A stretch of DNA of 64,000 nt from Bradyrhizobium sp. CSA207 (GCF_029051685.1 NZ_JAACFT010000010.1:169254-233253); one strand, 5' to 3'; positions 17,133 through 27,647 are shown, counted from the first letter of the stretch. The notes: generated by a model from the letters alone, not told the origin. Program-made: numbers and translations.

Positions 17133-18030
17133 CGGTTTCTCCTTCTCCGACTAGCTGGTCGAGACAGGCTTCGAGTGAATGGCGCCAAGGTGCCAATCGA
17201 ATCCCGAACACGCGTTCGGCCTTGGATGAATCCAGGCGCGAGTTCCGTGGCCGACGCGCAGCGGTCGGAAGCTCTTCAGTCGTGATCGCCTCGAGCGCCG
17301 GAATCCGCGCTCCACGACGGGAAAGCTCGTCGAAGATCGCCCGCGCAAAGTCGTGCCAGCTTGTCTCGCCTTGACCGGCGAGATGAAAGATGCCGGCCGT
17401 GGTTCTCCGATCGTCCGTTACTGACCGTTCTGCGATCCGAAGGACGGCCTCCGCGAGGTCGAATGCGTAGGTCGGATTTCCATGTTGGTCCCCAACAACC
17501 CTTACAATCGGCTGCGTCTTAGATAGCCGCAACATCGTTCGAACAAAGTTGCTGCCGTAGGGGCTGTAAATCCACGAGCATCTGATCACGGTCGCGAGCG
17601 GATGCGCGGCCAACACAGCAGCTTCGCCGGCAAGCTTCGACGCGCCGTAGACATTCAGCGGGGCGGGAATGTCACTTTCCTCGTACGCATCCGGTTTTGC
17701 GCCGTCGAACACATAGTCGGTCGAGAGATGGATCAGCGGAATGTTCATCTGCCACGCGACATCTGCCAGCGCCGCCGCGCCATCGCGGTTGATGCTGAAC
17801 ACTTTCGCTGGTTCGGATTCGGCCTGATCAACCGCCGTATATGCGGCCGTATTGATGATTGCAGACGGTGCGATCGACGCGATGAGCTTGTGGACACCTT
17901 CGCGGTTCTCTAGATCGAGTTCTCGACGCCCGAGAGCCACCGCAGGCAGACTGCTCATTGCAGCGAGATCACGAAGACACATTGCCAACTGACCATGCCG
18001 TCCGGCAATGAGGATGGGTCGATCTGTCAT
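17041..18030 (-). CDS. rmlD: dTDP-4-dehydrorhamnose reductase
   Basis: 329 residues from the ATG at 18030, preceded by GAGGTGAAG that overlaps the rmlB stop codon. The N-terminal [12 protein letters not shown] is the NADPH site. [26 protein letters not shown] and the catalytic YGASKLAGE (Tyr-x3-Lys) follow. The enzyme reduces dTDP-4-keto-L-rhamnose to dTDP-L-rhamnose in the last pathway step. The frame continues about 30 residues past the usual end, through a charged tail that reads across the start of rmlA. An in-frame extension to 18303 overlaps rmlB and is not needed. Confidence 0.94.
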   Translation of the reverse strand: MTDRPILIAGRHGQLAMCLRDLAAMSSLPAVALGRRELDLENREGVHKLIASIAPSAIINTAAYTAVDQAESEPAKVFSINRDGAAALADVAWQMNIPLIHLSTDYVFDGAKPDAYEESDIPAPLNVYGASKLAGEAAVLAAHPLATVIRCSWIYSPYGSNFVRTMLRLSKTQPIVRVVGDQHGNPTYAFDLAEAVLRIAERSVTDDRRTTAGIFHLAGQGETSWHDFARAIFDELSRRGARIPALEAITTEELPTAARRPRNSRLDSSKAERVFGIRLAPWRHSLEACLDQLVGEGETDVEGNRAGRRQRNAPLSDHARGQQAVAPDL

Positions 18031-18037
18031 CTTCACC

Positions 18038-19096
18038 TCAGTGTTGGGCAGCCAGGAGACCGAGACGCGAGCCGTCATAGACACCGCAGCGAGCACGCTC
18101 CCACCATGCACGGTTTTTGAGATACCATCCGACGGTTTCGGCCAAGCCCTGTTCGAAGGTTCTCGTCGGTTCCCAGCCAAGTTCGCGATGTGCCTTTGAC
18201 GCGTCGATTGCATAGCGCGCATCATGTCCCGGACGATCCGGCACGAAAGTAATGAGAGATCGTCTCGCTCCCGCGCCCGGAGACAATCGATCCAGCACGT
18301 CACAAACCTGGGTGACTACCTCCAAGTTGGATCGCTCGCCATCTCCGCCGAAATTGTACTTCTCGCCCGGTCTTCCTTCGTACAGCAGTCCTATCAAGCC
18401 GGCGGCATGATCATCGACGTGAAGCCAGTCGCGAATATTTTTGCCGTCGCCGTAGACCGGCAGAGGCTTCCGGTCGATCGCATTGAGGATCGTCAGCGGA
18501 ATGAGCTTTTCCGGGAACTGGTACGGCCCGTAATTGTTGGAGCAATTCGATACGATGACCGGCAGACCGTAGGTTCTGAACCACGCGAGTGCGAGGTGGT
18601 CCGAGGCGGCCTTGCTCGCCGAATACGGCGAACTCGGCCTGTAGGGCGTGTCCTCGCGAAACAGGTCGTCCGGGCCCAATGAGCCGTAGACTTCGTCTGT
18701 CGATACGTGGATGAAGCGGAACTGCTTCCGCCGCGGAAACGGCAGACGTTCGTAGTAAGTCCTGGCAGCCTCCAACAGCGTATAGGTGCCAACTATATTG
18801 GTGTTGACGAAGGCGTCGGGCCGGGTGATCGAACGGTCGACGTGGCTTTCGGCGGCCAGATGTATGATCGCGTCCGGCTCGTAGTCGGCGAGCGCGAGAT
18901 CCATAACCTCGCGATCGCAGATGTCGGACTGCAGGAACGCATAAGACTCCAGTCCCTCGATGCTCGCCAGCGAAGCCAGGTTGGCTGCGTATGTCAACTT
19001 GTCGACGTTGATCACTGCGGCACCGGTCTGCTGCACCAAACGGCGACACACCGCAGAACCGATAAATCCCGCTCCGCCGGTCACCAAGATACGCAT
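18038..19096 (-). CDS. rmlB: dTDP-glucose 4,6-dehydratase
   Basis: 352 residues from the ATG at 19096 (an ATG at 19105 adds three residues). It has the [18 protein letters not shown]-binding start, the [12 protein letters not shown] signature, [10 protein letters not shown], and the catalytic [11 protein letters not shown] with [15 protein letters not shown]. It converts dTDP-glucose to the 4-keto-6-deoxy intermediate. It lies 14 bp downstream of rmlC and 7 bp upstream of rmlD in the same run. Length and motifs are complete. Confidence 0.95.
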   Translation of the reverse strand: MRILVTGGAGFIGSAVCRRLVQQTGAAVINVDKLTYAANLASLASIEGLESYAFLQSDICDREVMDLALADYEPDAIIHLAAESHVDRSITRPDAFVNTNIVGTYTLLEAARTYYERLPFPRRKQFRFIHVSTDEVYGSLGPDDLFREDTPYRPSSPYSASKAASDHLALAWFRTYGLPVIVSNCSNNYGPYQFPEKLIPLTILNAIDRKPLPVYGDGKNIRDWLHVDDHAAGLIGLLYEGRPGEKYNFGGDGERSNLEVVTQVCDVLDRLSPGAGARRSLITFVPDRPGHDARYAIDASKAHRELGWEPTRTFEQGLAETVGWYLKNRAWWERARCGVYDGSRLGLLAAQH

Positions 19097-19110
19097 TCTA
19101 CCCATCTCCA

Positions 19111-19668
19111 CTACTCGAAGACGCAAGCAAGCTGGTTGAGCGCAGGAAGCGTCTGGTCCCGTGGCGAGACCTGAGCCTCTGCGGTTGTCACGGGCCACTT
19201 GATCCCCAATGCTGGATCAGCCCAATAGACGCCGCCGTCATGGCTCGGGGCGTAGACCTGGTCGACCTTGTACAAGACGACGGTCTTGGGCTGCAGCGTA
19301 CAGAAACCATGCGCGAACCCCTTCGGAATAAACACTTGCTCACCGCTTTCACTATCCAACTGGATGGCGATGTGCTTGCCGAAGCTGAGCGATGAACGCC
19401 GGAGATCAACAGCAATATCGAGAATGGCCCCGTTCAACACCCGTATGAGCTTCGCCTGGGTGAAGGGCGGTCGCTGGAAATGCAAGCCGCGCACCGTGCC
19501 GACCCGATCCGAGCTGGACTGATTATCCTGAACGAAGTCATGCAGGATTCCCTTCTCCGCAAAAGCCGATCGCTGGAAGGTCTCACAGAAGTAGCCGCGG
19601 ACGTCGGAAAAGCGATCTGTTCGAATTATTTTGACATCAGGGATAGCCAAGGATCGCAGTTCCAGCAT
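19111..19668 (-). CDS. rmlC: dTDP-4-dehydrorhamnose 3,5-epimerase
   Basis: 185 residues from the ATG at 19668, chosen because a perfect GGAGG lies 7 bp upstream; the longer frame to 19755 has no such site. The cupin-fold marks are [34 protein letters not shown] with the catalytic His, and [12 protein letters not shown]. It epimerises C3 and C5 of the keto intermediate. It is the first gene of the rml run and divergent from the ExoP-like gene, so its promoter lies between 19669 and 20018. Confidence 0.95.
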   Translation of the reverse strand: MLELRSLAIPDVKIIRTDRFSDVRGYFCETFQRSAFAEKGILHDFVQDNQSSSDRVGTVRGLHFQRPPFTQAKLIRVLNGAILDIAVDLRRSSLSFGKHIAIQLDSESGEQVFIPKGFAHGFCTLQPKTVVLYKVDQVYAPSHDGGVYWADPALGIKWPVTTAEAQVSPRDQTLPALNQLACVFE

Positions 19669-20018
19669 TGGGTACCTCCTGCCGGTCCTCAATTTCGATC
19701 GGGTTTCACGCAGTGGACCATAACCCTCGATAGAATTAATTTTTTCGTCCGACAATCCGTCTCTAAAAGCTCACATTATTTTCGATGCAAATGCCAGACA
19801 GACCACAAGCTTCAGAAATATCATCCATTTTCCAGACGCATGCGTCGAAGCGTGCCTCGTCCTTATTTTTTATCTCATTTCAATTAATAGATGATTTATT
19901 TAATTTGGCAAGTAGATTTTTTTAATGTATATAATCTCCCAGCGCCCCGCACGTCCTGCCTGAACGTTGGTCTGCGGGCGGGCGGCCCCAACGTGACCCA
20001 CCGTCGGACAGGTACGCG
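19669..20018. promoter_or_regulatory. Divergent promoter region of the rml run and the ExoP-like gene
   Basis: A 350-bp non-coding interval between rmlC (leftward) and the ExoP-like gene (rightward). It includes a marked AT-rich block at about 19865-19935, with many T and A runs, in otherwise GC-rich DNA. It is the only room for promoters of both operons and a good target for an H-NS-like or other regulator. I see no convincing operator palindrome. Confidence 0.5.
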
Positions 20019-22355
20019 ATGCTCCAGAACAATCTTCAACACACGGACAGACTGCGGCTGCCGGTGAACGGGCTGGCTCAACCCGCCCAGGCAGACGGCG
20101 GAGGAATAAGCGACCTCATCAATTTCGCGGTCGGGCTTCTACGGCGCCAATATCTCGTGATCCTTGTCACTGCTGGACTCGTGACTGCGGCCAGCCTGCT
20201 CTATCTCCGTTTGGTGACTCCAACCTATACGGCGCAGGTTCAGATCCTGTTGGCTAATCCAAGGCCCCTATTTGTCCAGCAGCAATCACTGCTCGCCGAG
20301 CCGGCTTTCGATCTCAGTCAAATCGAGACCCAACTCCAGCTCCTGAGATCAAAGGCCACTGCAGTCGCGGTAATCGACCAATTGAAGCTGGCGGACGATC
20401 CGGACTTTAATGGGTCAGGGCTATCTCTACAGTCGCTCTGGCAGCGAATTCGGTCATGGGCATCGACTGGATCGAGGAAAGATAGCCCGCCCGATACGAA
20501 GGGCGAACCATCGGACGCTCTCGTAGATGCATTTCTGAGTCGGCTTTCGGCAGGGCGTGTCGGGTACAGCAACGTCATCGAGATCAATTTCAATTCGAGC
20601 AACGCAGCCCGAGCCGCGGAGATCGTCAACGCGGTAGCCAATACCTATGTTGCGGACCAGCTCAATGCAAAGTTCGATGCCAATCGCAGGGCAACAAGCT
20701 GGCTGCAGGAGAGGCTGCGCGATCTCGGTGACCAAGCCCTCGCTGCACAACGTGCCGTCGACGTCTACAAGGTCCAGAACAATATCGTCTCTTTGGATGG
20801 AAAGCCCATCGACGAGCAGCAGATCACGGAAATCAACAATCGATTGGCTGCCGCACGCGCCCAGACCTCTGAGGCGACGGCCAAGTTGGCTCGGTATGAA
20901 TCTCTCCTTGCCTCCGATCCGAAAAAGCCGTCCTCGATGATCAATCTGGATGCTATCGGGGCCGATGCGACAAACAGTCAGATCATTACGGGGCTACGCC
21001 AACAATATCTGGAACTCACGCGGCGTGAGGCCGAGTTGACGGCCAGGGTCGGTCGCGACCACCTGGCCGTTGTCAATGTCCGTAACCGGATCCGGGAGTT
21101 TCGCGTCTCCATTTTCGACGAGGTCAAGAGACTTGCCGAAGTCAGCCGAAGCGAATTCGAGTTCGCCAAACAGCGGCAGGAAGAAATCGAAAAGCAGCTG
21201 TCCAAGGCCGTCTCTCAGTCCCGTTCAGTCAATTCTGCTGAGCTGACTATCAAGGATCTGGAGAGCCGAGCAAAGGGCCTGCGGAGCTTGTACGAGACTT
21301 TCCTGCAGCGTTACATGGGCTCCACACAGCAGGAGACATTCCCCATCTCGGAAACGCGGGTCATTTTTCCCGCTTCGCCGCCGCCGAGCAAGAGCAAGCC
21401 TAAGACAAGGCTGGTGCTGGCGCTCGGCATCCTCGGCGGTCTCGCGCTGGGCATCGGCTTGGCGCTGCTCAGAGACCTCATGGACCGCGTCTTTCGTACC
21501 TCTTCACAAGTGGAAACCGTGCTGGAATTGCCTTGCATATCTTTGGTCCCATTGTTACCGGCCCGCAAATCCCCGAAGCCATCAGTTCGTCCCCAGCAAA
21601 CCGATGATGATGTTCAGCAACGGATAGTTTCGTCGCCGACCGCAGTTCATCGGACCGTGGTCGGGATGCCGCTATCTCGATATACCGAGGCAATTCGTTC
21701 CATCAAGCTAGCCATCGACCACAATCCGGCGAAAATCTCCTCCCAGGTCATCGGGATTACCTCGGCCCTACCGAATGAGGGGAAGACCACGATTGCAGCC
21801 TCGCTCGCGCAATTGATCGGGCACACCGGCAAGAAGGCCATCATCGTTGATTGCGACCTCAGGAATCCCTCGCTATCTGCTATCTTTGCGCCCAAAGCTG
21901 TCGCCGGAATCATCGAAGTTGCGAACGGCAGCCGCTCCCTCGCGGACGCTATCTGGCGGGATCCGACGACCAATCTTGCATTTCTACCTGCCGTGCGGCG
22001 GGGACCTCTGCTTCACACCAGCGAAATTCTTTGCGCCGACGCGATAAGCAAGCTGTTCGACCGTTTGCGAGCTGACTATGACTACGTCATCGTCGACCTT
22101 CCTCCCCTGACCCCGTTGGTTGATGTCCGAGCCACTTCGTCTCTAATAGACTGCTACATTCTCATTGTTGAATGGGGCCGGACCAAAATAGATGTCGTGC
22201 AGCACGCACTGCACACGGCACCCAACATCCACGAATCGCTGATTGGGGCAGTTCTCAGCAAAACGGATACCAAGGCCATGGCTCGATATGACGGACACCG
22301 GAGCTACTACTATCATGACAGCCACTACATCCGTTATGGTCTTTCTGGGTCTTGA
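20019..22355 (+). CDS. Exopolysaccharide co-polymerase with bacterial tyrosine-kinase domain (ExoP/Wzc/GumC type)
   Basis: 778 residues. It has an N-terminal membrane span (LVILVTAGLVTAASLLYL) near residue 50, a Wzz-type periplasmic domain with long coiled coils, and a second span (LVLALGILGGLALGIGLALL) near residue 475. The cytoplasmic BY-kinase has Walker A SALPNEGKTT (about 585), Walker A' IIVDCDLRNP (about 608) and Walker B YVIVDLPPL (about 690). The C-terminus is a Tyr cluster (SYYYHDSHYIRYG), the usual autophosphorylation site. Such proteins set chain length and couple polymerisation to export through an outer-membrane OPX protein, which is not seen here. Kinase and Wzz parts are in one chain. 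Confidence 0.93.
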   Translation: MLQNNLQHTDRLRLPVNGLAQPAQADGGGISDLINFAVGLLRRQYLVILVTAGLVTAASLLYLRLVTPTYTAQVQILLANPRPLFVQQQSLLAEPAFDLSQIETQLQLLRSKATAVAVIDQLKLADDPDFNGSGLSLQSLWQRIRSWASTGSRKDSPPDTKGEPSDALVDAFLSRLSAGRVGYSNVIEINFNSSNAARAAEIVNAVANTYVADQLNAKFDANRRATSWLQERLRDLGDQALAAQRAVDVYKVQNNIVSLDGKPIDEQQITEINNRLAAARAQTSEATAKLARYESLLASDPKKPSSMINLDAIGADATNSQIITGLRQQYLELTRREAELTARVGRDHLAVVNVRNRIREFRVSIFDEVKRLAEVSRSEFEFAKQRQEEIEKQLSKAVSQSRSVNSAELTIKDLESRAKGLRSLYETFLQRYMGSTQQETFPISETRVIFPASPPPSKSKPKTRLVLALGILGGLALGIGLALLRDLMDRVFRTSSQVETVLELPCISLVPLLPARKSPKPSVRPQQTDDDVQQRIVSSPTAVHRTVVGMPLSRYTEAIRSIKLAIDHNPAKISSQVIGITSALPNEGKTTIAASLAQLIGHTGKKAIIVDCDLRNPSLSAIFAPKAVAGIIEVANGSRSLADAIWRDPTTNLAFLPAVRRGPLLHTSEILCADAISKLFDRLRADYDYVIVDLPPLTPLVDVRATSSLIDCYILIVEWGRTKIDVVQHALHTAPNIHESLIGAVLSKTDTKAMARYDGHRSYYYHDSHYIRYGLSGS

Positions 22356-22431
22356 GGCTGTCTCGTAGCGGCCTCCACGTTCCTCCGGCTAGCGGATCGG
22401 CGGAGTGGCCGCACCACAAGATGGTGTTTAC

Positions 22432-24438
22432 ATGATTATCCGGCTTGTCATGTTAGCCGAGTTAGTGGCGACTATCGCGGCGCTCGCAATGCCGGAAAGC
22501 CTGCAAAGCAGAGTATTAGCATCGTTCGTACTTGCAACAGCCGCGCTAGTTGTAGCGATCTTTCCATCATCCGCCTCCCTCGGGCTCGCCAAGCTGCTCC
22601 GGCCTGGTCTCGGCGTTGTACTCGCGGTTCCGGCGCTCTGGATGGCGTCACAGGCAGTGCCGATGCCTATGGGCACACTCGGCAATGCCATCTGGGCAAC
22701 TGCATCGGCGGCCTTGAACGAACCCCTTGCCGAAATAATCACAGTCGACACCGGGGCGACGATGTTCTCGTTCGCCCAGTATTGCGCTGTGCTCGCCGCT
22801 GCCCTCGTCACTGCGGTCGTCACACTTGACCGATATCGCGCAGCGCAAGTCCTGCATATCCTACTGTTGATAGCCACGATCGCCACAGTTATGTGGTTCG
22901 GCAAGGAAACTGCTGGTGTCGCCGGGCCCGATGGCTCAACCGTCGCAGTGCTCGGCGTCTTGCTCTCCTGCGCGACGGCAATACGCGCAATCGATCAATT
23001 TCGGCGCCACAGTCGGCCAGGAACAATTGGGCCGGCCCCGCTCCCGGCTCTGTCCGCCGCGATCATCGCAATGATTGTCTGCATGGCCGCGCTGCTCATT
23101 CGGACCAACTTGACCGCCGTCGTTGCCGCGCTCCTCGGATCAGGAATCCTGCTCTCGATGTTCGCAATTCGCAGGTGGTTCTTGGGTTTGTGGGGTACCG
23201 CTGGCGTTCTCGCAACCGCCGTAATATTCTTTATTGCCAGCGTGACGGTCATTCCGTTCAGGACGAACACCGATCTGACGATCGCTTTGTCAACGAGCAG
23301 CCAGATCGCGACAGAACGGATGCTACAGGACGTCCGACCGGCGGGATCCGGTGCAGGCGCTTCGACCGTCCTTTTGCCGATTTATCGGGACATCGGAAGC
23401 GGTGCCCTGCGAGAAAGGCCAACGGCCGCCGCGGCAATTGTTGTGGATATGGGGTGGGCGTTCCTTTGCGGTCTCGTGGTTGTAGCAATGCTCGGCACTT
23501 GTATTCTGATCAGGCGGTCTCTGTCGCGAGCTTACGATTACGTCTACCCAGCCTTGGGCGCCGGCGCTTCGATTACACTGACGGTACTGGCCTTTGCCGA
23601 CCATGGAATTCTGGATTTGGGCGCATCGCTTTTGATCGCCGCGGTTTTTGGACTGGCATTCGGTCAAAGCGTCCCCAGCGCGGGCCGTGACGCCATATCC
23701 CCGGGATCGAAAGAGACTTCAGATTGGATGGCCGGTCCAGCTCCGGCATCTCGCCCAAGATTCGCGTCAGCGCTTGTCACCGCCTGGCCCCGCGTTGCCT
23801 TGATGGTTCTTGGTATCGCGCTGCTCGTGCAGGCAATATGGATGGTCTTGCCCGCCTGGTATCTCGGTGGTCATTCTTTGCCGACAGGCGTAGTGACCGC
23901 AGCATGGCCGAATGCGACCTCGAAGCCGGTTTCAGTTGCGGCAGCACGTGAAGACCTATGGATCCGAGGGGAATCGAGATCCCTCTGGGATCCGGCATTA
24001 TCCGCGGACGAGCAAAAGACGGCTCTTCCGGTGGCTCCGAAAGCGTTTGCCCGTGCCTTACGCTCTTCGCCGCTTCGCGGCGACATCTGGCTCATGCTCG
24101 CGGCGGCATCGAAGCGCGATTTGACCCAGTCTGACACGGCGGCGATGCTCAAGATGTCCTACTATACCGCGCCGAATGATTTGGATCTGCTTCCGTTAAG
24201 GCTATCCGTCGCGCTCGCTACAGATGCTGTGGTACGGGAGCTCGAATTTCGTGACTTGATCAAGCGCGACGTCAGCCTCGTCGTTACGCATCGGCCTACC
24301 CTCAGGCCGGCGCTTTTGGCCGCATACCGGTCAGCCTCAGCCGGCGGGAAGGTCTATCTCGAGAGCCTGATTTCGGAGCTGGATCCGTCGTACCTCGACA
24401 GCATGCGTGCGCGGAACTCCCGACAGGGATCTCGATAG
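22432..24438 (+). CDS. Multispanning membrane protein of the exopolysaccharide locus, possible polymerase
   Basis: 668 residues from the ATG at 22432; an in-frame GTG at 22405 adds nine residues. The first 420 residues hold about ten hydrophobic segments (for example LASFVLATAALVVAIFPSS and ALVTAVVTLDRY). Another span lies near 460 (VALMVLGIALLVQAIWMVL), followed by a roughly 190-residue soluble C-terminal domain of helical character. The position between the co-polymerase and the initiating transferase is where a Wzy-type polymerase or O-antigen-ligase-like protein is often found, and none other is in the window. I do not see the classical Wzy_C motif, so this is inference. Confidence 0.72.
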   Translation: MIIRLVMLAELVATIAALAMPESLQSRVLASFVLATAALVVAIFPSSASLGLAKLLRPGLGVVLAVPALWMASQAVPMPMGTLGNAIWATASAALNEPLAEIITVDTGATMFSFAQYCAVLAAALVTAVVTLDRYRAAQVLHILLLIATIATVMWFGKETAGVAGPDGSTVAVLGVLLSCATAIRAIDQFRRHSRPGTIGPAPLPALSAAIIAMIVCMAALLIRTNLTAVVAALLGSGILLSMFAIRRWFLGLWGTAGVLATAVIFFIASVTVIPFRTNTDLTIALSTSSQIATERMLQDVRPAGSGAGASTVLLPIYRDIGSGALRERPTAAAAIVVDMGWAFLCGLVVVAMLGTCILIRRSLSRAYDYVYPALGAGASITLTVLAFADHGILDLGASLLIAAVFGLAFGQSVPSAGRDAISPGSKETSDWMAGPAPASRPRFASALVTAWPRVALMVLGIALLVQAIWMVLPAWYLGGHSLPTGVVTAAWPNATSKPVSVAAAREDLWIRGESRSLWDPALSADEQKTALPVAPKAFARALRSSPLRGDIWLMLAAASKRDLTQSDTAAMLKMSYYTAPNDLDLLPLRLSVALATDAVVRELEFRDLIKRDVSLVVTHRPTLRPALLAAYRSASAGGKVYLESLISELDPSYLDSMRARNSRQGSR

Positions 24439-24547
24439 GATCCTCTGAGCAGTGCGACATATTTAAATAGCTGAAACCAGGACTTTTCTCTTGATAAATC
24501 AGGTTATTTAATAATAGATTAAATATTAATTCGCGGGTGTCCTGACG

Positions 24548-26017
24548 ATGAATTTCGTGAACCGACATTTCCCTGATCGGGAGGTTACGGATCGTGTCAG
24601 TCCCGGGCCGTCAGTATCCCGCCTGCACAAATGGCCCCTCCGTTACGACTCGATCGAATACGTGGCGCTCTGTGCGGATATTGCGACCATCCTTTTTGCG
24701 AGCGTCGTTTCGACGTGGCTGTGCCAAGCCCAGAATGGGTGGGCTGCAGGCGACTTAAGCAACGCACTTGGCTTGGCGCTGGTCAGCGCAGCATGTCTCA
24801 TTTGCCTCTTGAAGACCCACGGCCTTTATCGGCCAGCTGAGCTTCTCGTTCTCCGAAGTCAGATGCGCGCCGTCTGGATGGCCTGGACGTCATCGTTGCT
24901 CTTAGTTTGGGCCGTATACGGCTTTGCCATTCGCCCGGACTCTTCCCAGCAAGCAGTCCCGCTTTTCGCTGTCCTGGGCCTAGGCTTGCTTATGGCTGAG
25001 CGGTGGGGAGTCAGGGCGCTGCTCGGAAGGGGCCTGAGCGGCAGGAAATTCGCCAGCACAAATATTGTTCTGGTCAGCGACCAGCCGCCATCGAAAAACG
25101 CCGGACTGTCTGAGACGCTGGCGATGCATGGTTATTGTGTCCGGGGCCGGTTCAGCTTGCCTCCAGTCGGCTTCGGTCCTGCCTGTCGAAGGCGGCTCAC
25201 TGCTCGCGTGATTGACTACATTCGCGGTTCCGAGCTCGACCAGGTGGTGGTGGAAGCGAACCCGGAGCGATGGCCCGAACTTCGGGCCTTCGTTGCCGAC
25301 TTGCGGGTCTTGCCGTTACCGGTCGTGTTCGTGCCGGTCGGTACGACATCCGAACTGCTTCGACATCCTACGCGAAGTCTTGGAAGTGCCGTTTGTGTTG
25401 AACTCCAGCGTGGTCCTCTTACGCCGCTGGACTGTGCGACCAAGCGAATGATTGACCTTTTCGGCGCGGGGCTCGCCTTGACGATATTTGCCCCGCTGCT
25501 TGTGCTGGCCGCGCTTGCGATCAAGCTGGATTCTCCCGGCCCCATATTCTTTCGGCAACAGCGCTGTGGCTTTAATGGCCGGATCTTCCTGATCCGCAAA
25601 TTCCGGACGATGCATGTGCTCGAGGACGGGCCCGCGATCCTTCAGGCCCATCGCGTCGACCGTCGCGTCACCCGCGTCGGCAAATGGCTGCGTCGGACAA
25701 GCTTCGACGAACTGCCACAGCTGTTAAATGTTCTCGACGGCAGCATGTCGCTGGTGGGTCCGCGTCCTCATGCCTTGGCTCACGACGGAGAATTTGACAA
25801 GCTCGTGCGGAACTACGCCCTTCGCCGCAGGGTCAGGCCAGGATTGACCGGATGGGCCCAAGTCCATGGTTGCCGCGGTCCGACCCCCACAGCTGTCACG
25901 GTCGAAACACGCGTACAATACGATCTCTGGTACATCGACAACTGGAGCCTTCGGCTTGATCTCGTAATCCTGCTGCGAACTCCCATCGAAGTGCTGCGGG
26001 GACGCAACGCCTATTAG
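24548..26017 (+). CDS. Polyprenyl glycosylphosphotransferase (ExoY/WbaP type initiating sugar transferase)
   Basis: 489 residues. The N-terminal half holds four or five membrane segments and a CoA-binding-like domain as in WbaP. The C-terminal catalytic domain begins near residue 297 ([14 protein letters not shown]) and carries [19 protein letters not shown], the conserved [28 protein letters not shown] and [10 protein letters not shown]. It moves a sugar-1-phosphate from a UDP-sugar to undecaprenyl phosphate at the inner membrane, starting repeat-unit synthesis. It is third in the plus-strand run, 109 bp after the membrane protein, and a hairpin follows its stop. Sugar specificity cannot be read from the sequence. 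Confidence 0.94.
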   Translation: MNFVNRHFPDREVTDRVSPGPSVSRLHKWPLRYDSIEYVALCADIATILFASVVSTWLCQAQNGWAAGDLSNALGLALVSAACLICLLKTHGLYRPAELLVLRSQMRAVWMAWTSSLLLVWAVYGFAIRPDSSQQAVPLFAVLGLGLLMAERWGVRALLGRGLSGRKFASTNIVLVSDQPPSKNAGLSETLAMHGYCVRGRFSLPPVGFGPACRRRLTARVIDYIRGSELDQVVVEANPERWPELRAFVADLRVLPLPVVFVPVGTTSELLRHPTRSLGSAVCVELQRGPLTPLDCATKRMIDLFGAGLALTIFAPLLVLAALAIKLDSPGPIFFRQQRCGFNGRIFLIRKFRTMHVLEDGPAILQAHRVDRRVTRVGKWLRRTSFDELPQLLNVLDGSMSLVGPRPHALAHDGEFDKLVRNYALRRRVRPGLTGWAQVHGCRGPTPTAVTVETRVQYDLWYIDNWSLRLDLVILLRTPIEVLRGRNAY

Positions 26018-26018
26018 G

Positions 26019-26042
26019 GGCACAGGATTACAGCGCTGTGCC
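26019..26042 (+). terminator. Hairpin after the initiating-transferase gene
   Basis: GGCACAG and CTGTGCC form a perfect 7-bp stem with a 10-base loop, starting two bases after the stop codon. There is no clear T-run after it, so it may be a weak terminator or an mRNA 3' stabiliser. Confidence 0.5.
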
Positions 26043-26086
26043 GACCAGTTGACCTCAACCATCCCGTCGATCTGTGCAGAATTAGG

Positions 26087-26455
26087 TCACGCGCGCTGAC
26101 GGAGCTTCGGACTTGCATCTCCTATCCGAAACTCCTCAATCCTCCGGCCAGACTTCATGGCGGCAACCAGCCATCGCGGCCGCTTGCCACGCCCCGACCA
26201 AGTCTCGGACGTCTGGGGGTTCCGGTATTTCGGCAGCACCCGCGGATATTTGCGTCTCGCTTTGGCGGTCGGAGACACGCCCGACCCGCTTGAGTCCGCC
26301 AAAACAGCCATCCCGCCCCCAAGAACCGCCAGGCGCTTCTCCAGTTCGTGCTTTTCTGCCTTGATCCGATCCGACAGGATCCCGCTAATTTCCTCATGAA
26401 GCGACCAGAGATCGTCAAGGGACATTGATTCTAATTCGAGTTTCTTAGCTGACAT
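26087..26455 (-). CDS. H-NS-like (HvrA/MvaT-type fold) DNA-binding regulator, copy 1
   Basis: 122 residues. An N-terminal coiled coil (about residues 8-50, SLDDLWSLHEEISGIL then KHELEKRLAVL) would mediate oligomerisation. A linker follows, then the C-terminal AT-hook-like H-NS domain KYRNPQTSETWSGRGKRPRWL (about 80-100). These proteins coat AT-rich DNA and silence transcription. It is read away from the paralogue at 27184, with about 730 bp between their starts. It converges on the polysaccharide operon. H-NS family membership is clear; targets are not. Confidence 0.92.
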   Translation of the reverse strand: MSAKKLELESMSLDDLWSLHEEISGILSDRIKAEKHELEKRLAVLGGGMAVLADSSGSGVSPTAKARRKYPRVLPKYRNPQTSETWSGRGKRPRWLVAAMKSGRRIEEFRIGDASPKLRQRA

Positions 26456-27183
26456 GTTCGCACCCTGTAGTTGCGCCCAACTTAGTATTACCCGGATTGA
26501 TATTAATCAAGACGGTGATTGCGATTTACCCAGGAAAATGTATGGAACCGAACTTAAATTCGCCTTCCAGATAACTGCGTCGCAACAGTCAATCAAGCCA
26601 AAAAAATGGGCTATCCGCATAATTTAATTGCCGGACGGGGTAAATTCACACTGGCTGCGTGCAGCCATGGAACCATTCAAGCGATAACCCCGGACGTGAC
26701 GGAAACGGGGACCACATAAGGCGGCCGCAGGGCAATCGGCAGCGCAGTATTATCGATAAATATGGTTGGCGCGTAGGCTGTCCTTCGTTCTGGGAAGTCT
26801 CGTTGTTGCGCGCCTTCGCAATGCGTACCCCGGCGCGAATAACTCAATATCCCCAGCGCTGGTCGCCTGAGCTCGATTTTGCCTTCAGGTCCAAACGTCC
26901 AACGGTGCAGCCGGCAGAAGGATGCTCCGACTGCATCTTGAAGACGCCCAACCGGGAACTCGATTGAATATCCCCTCTTTTTGCGCTGCAGCAAGTCGTT
27001 GATCTGCCTATCCCCATTTAATAAAATAACTCTCGCAATAATTATTAAACAATATATTATTTATTTGTTTGTCACGTCAATTTGAAGCACTGACTTTGCC
27101 CATCGTTGATTCGCTACTCGGGGAACGATGCTCGAAAGCTGAGGATGACAGATGGCTCAGGCGTCAGTCGAACGGTGACGAGA
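26456..27183. promoter_or_regulatory. Long AT-rich intergenic region between divergent H-NS paralogues
   Basis: I find no supportable gene in this roughly 730-bp stretch. The two overlapping frames of about 100 residues near 26660-26994 lack ribosome sites and family features. Both ends are AT-rich, above all 26480-26640 and 27010-27085, where TAATTATTAAACAATATATTATTT-like sequence occurs in short runs. It carries promoters for both H-NS genes and is a likely autoregulatory binding region. Confidence 0.55.
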
Positions 27184-27570
27184 ATGCTGCGTCGGCAAGA
27201 TCTCGAAGCCATGGACTTTGAGGAACTTTGGCTCCTTCACGAAGAGCTGACCAAAATACTTGCTGAAAAGATCACAATCGAGAAGCGGGAGCTCGAAAAA
27301 CGTCTTGCGCAACTCAACCAGCCGGATCAATTCGGTGAAGCTGAAAGCGGGGCGGCCAAGGCGGGAACGGGCCAGCCGCCGCGCCGCAAATACCCGAAGG
27401 TGTTGCCGAAATATTTCAATCCACTCCACCCGGCAGAGACTTGGTCGGGACGCGGTAAACGGCCTCGCTGGCTAGTTGCCGCGCTCCAATCCGGGCACAC
27501 GCTCGAAGAGTTCAGGATTCGCGAGAACGGCGAGTCGTCCGATCGGAATGCTGGTGGTCAAGGGCATTAG
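27184..27570 (+). CDS. H-NS-like DNA-binding regulator, copy 2
   Basis: 128 residues from the ATG at 27184, which aligns its N-terminus with copy 1. In-frame ATG 27145 and TTG 27106 give longer, less similar starts. It has the same architecture: coiled coil (DFEELWLLHEELTKIL, then KRELEKRLAQL), linker, and KYFNPLHPAETWSGRGKRPRW at the C-terminus. The two copies are clearly paralogous but diverged, with an insertion of two residues inside the DNA-binding motif here (NPLHPAETW versus NPQTSETW). Hetero-oligomer formation is possible. It converges with the nucleotidyltransferase gene. Confidence 0.9.
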   Translation: MLRRQDLEAMDFEELWLLHEELTKILAEKITIEKRELEKRLAQLNQPDQFGEAESGAAKAGTGQPPRRKYPKVLPKYFNPLHPAETWSGRGKRPRWLVAALQSGHTLEEFRIRENGESSDRNAGGQGH

Positions 27571-27647
27571 CTCTGCGCAACTGCAGAAATGTCGGTTGCC
27601 TGAAAATGTTTGGCCCTGCGAGGGCGCTCGTGCGACCGTTGCTAGCT

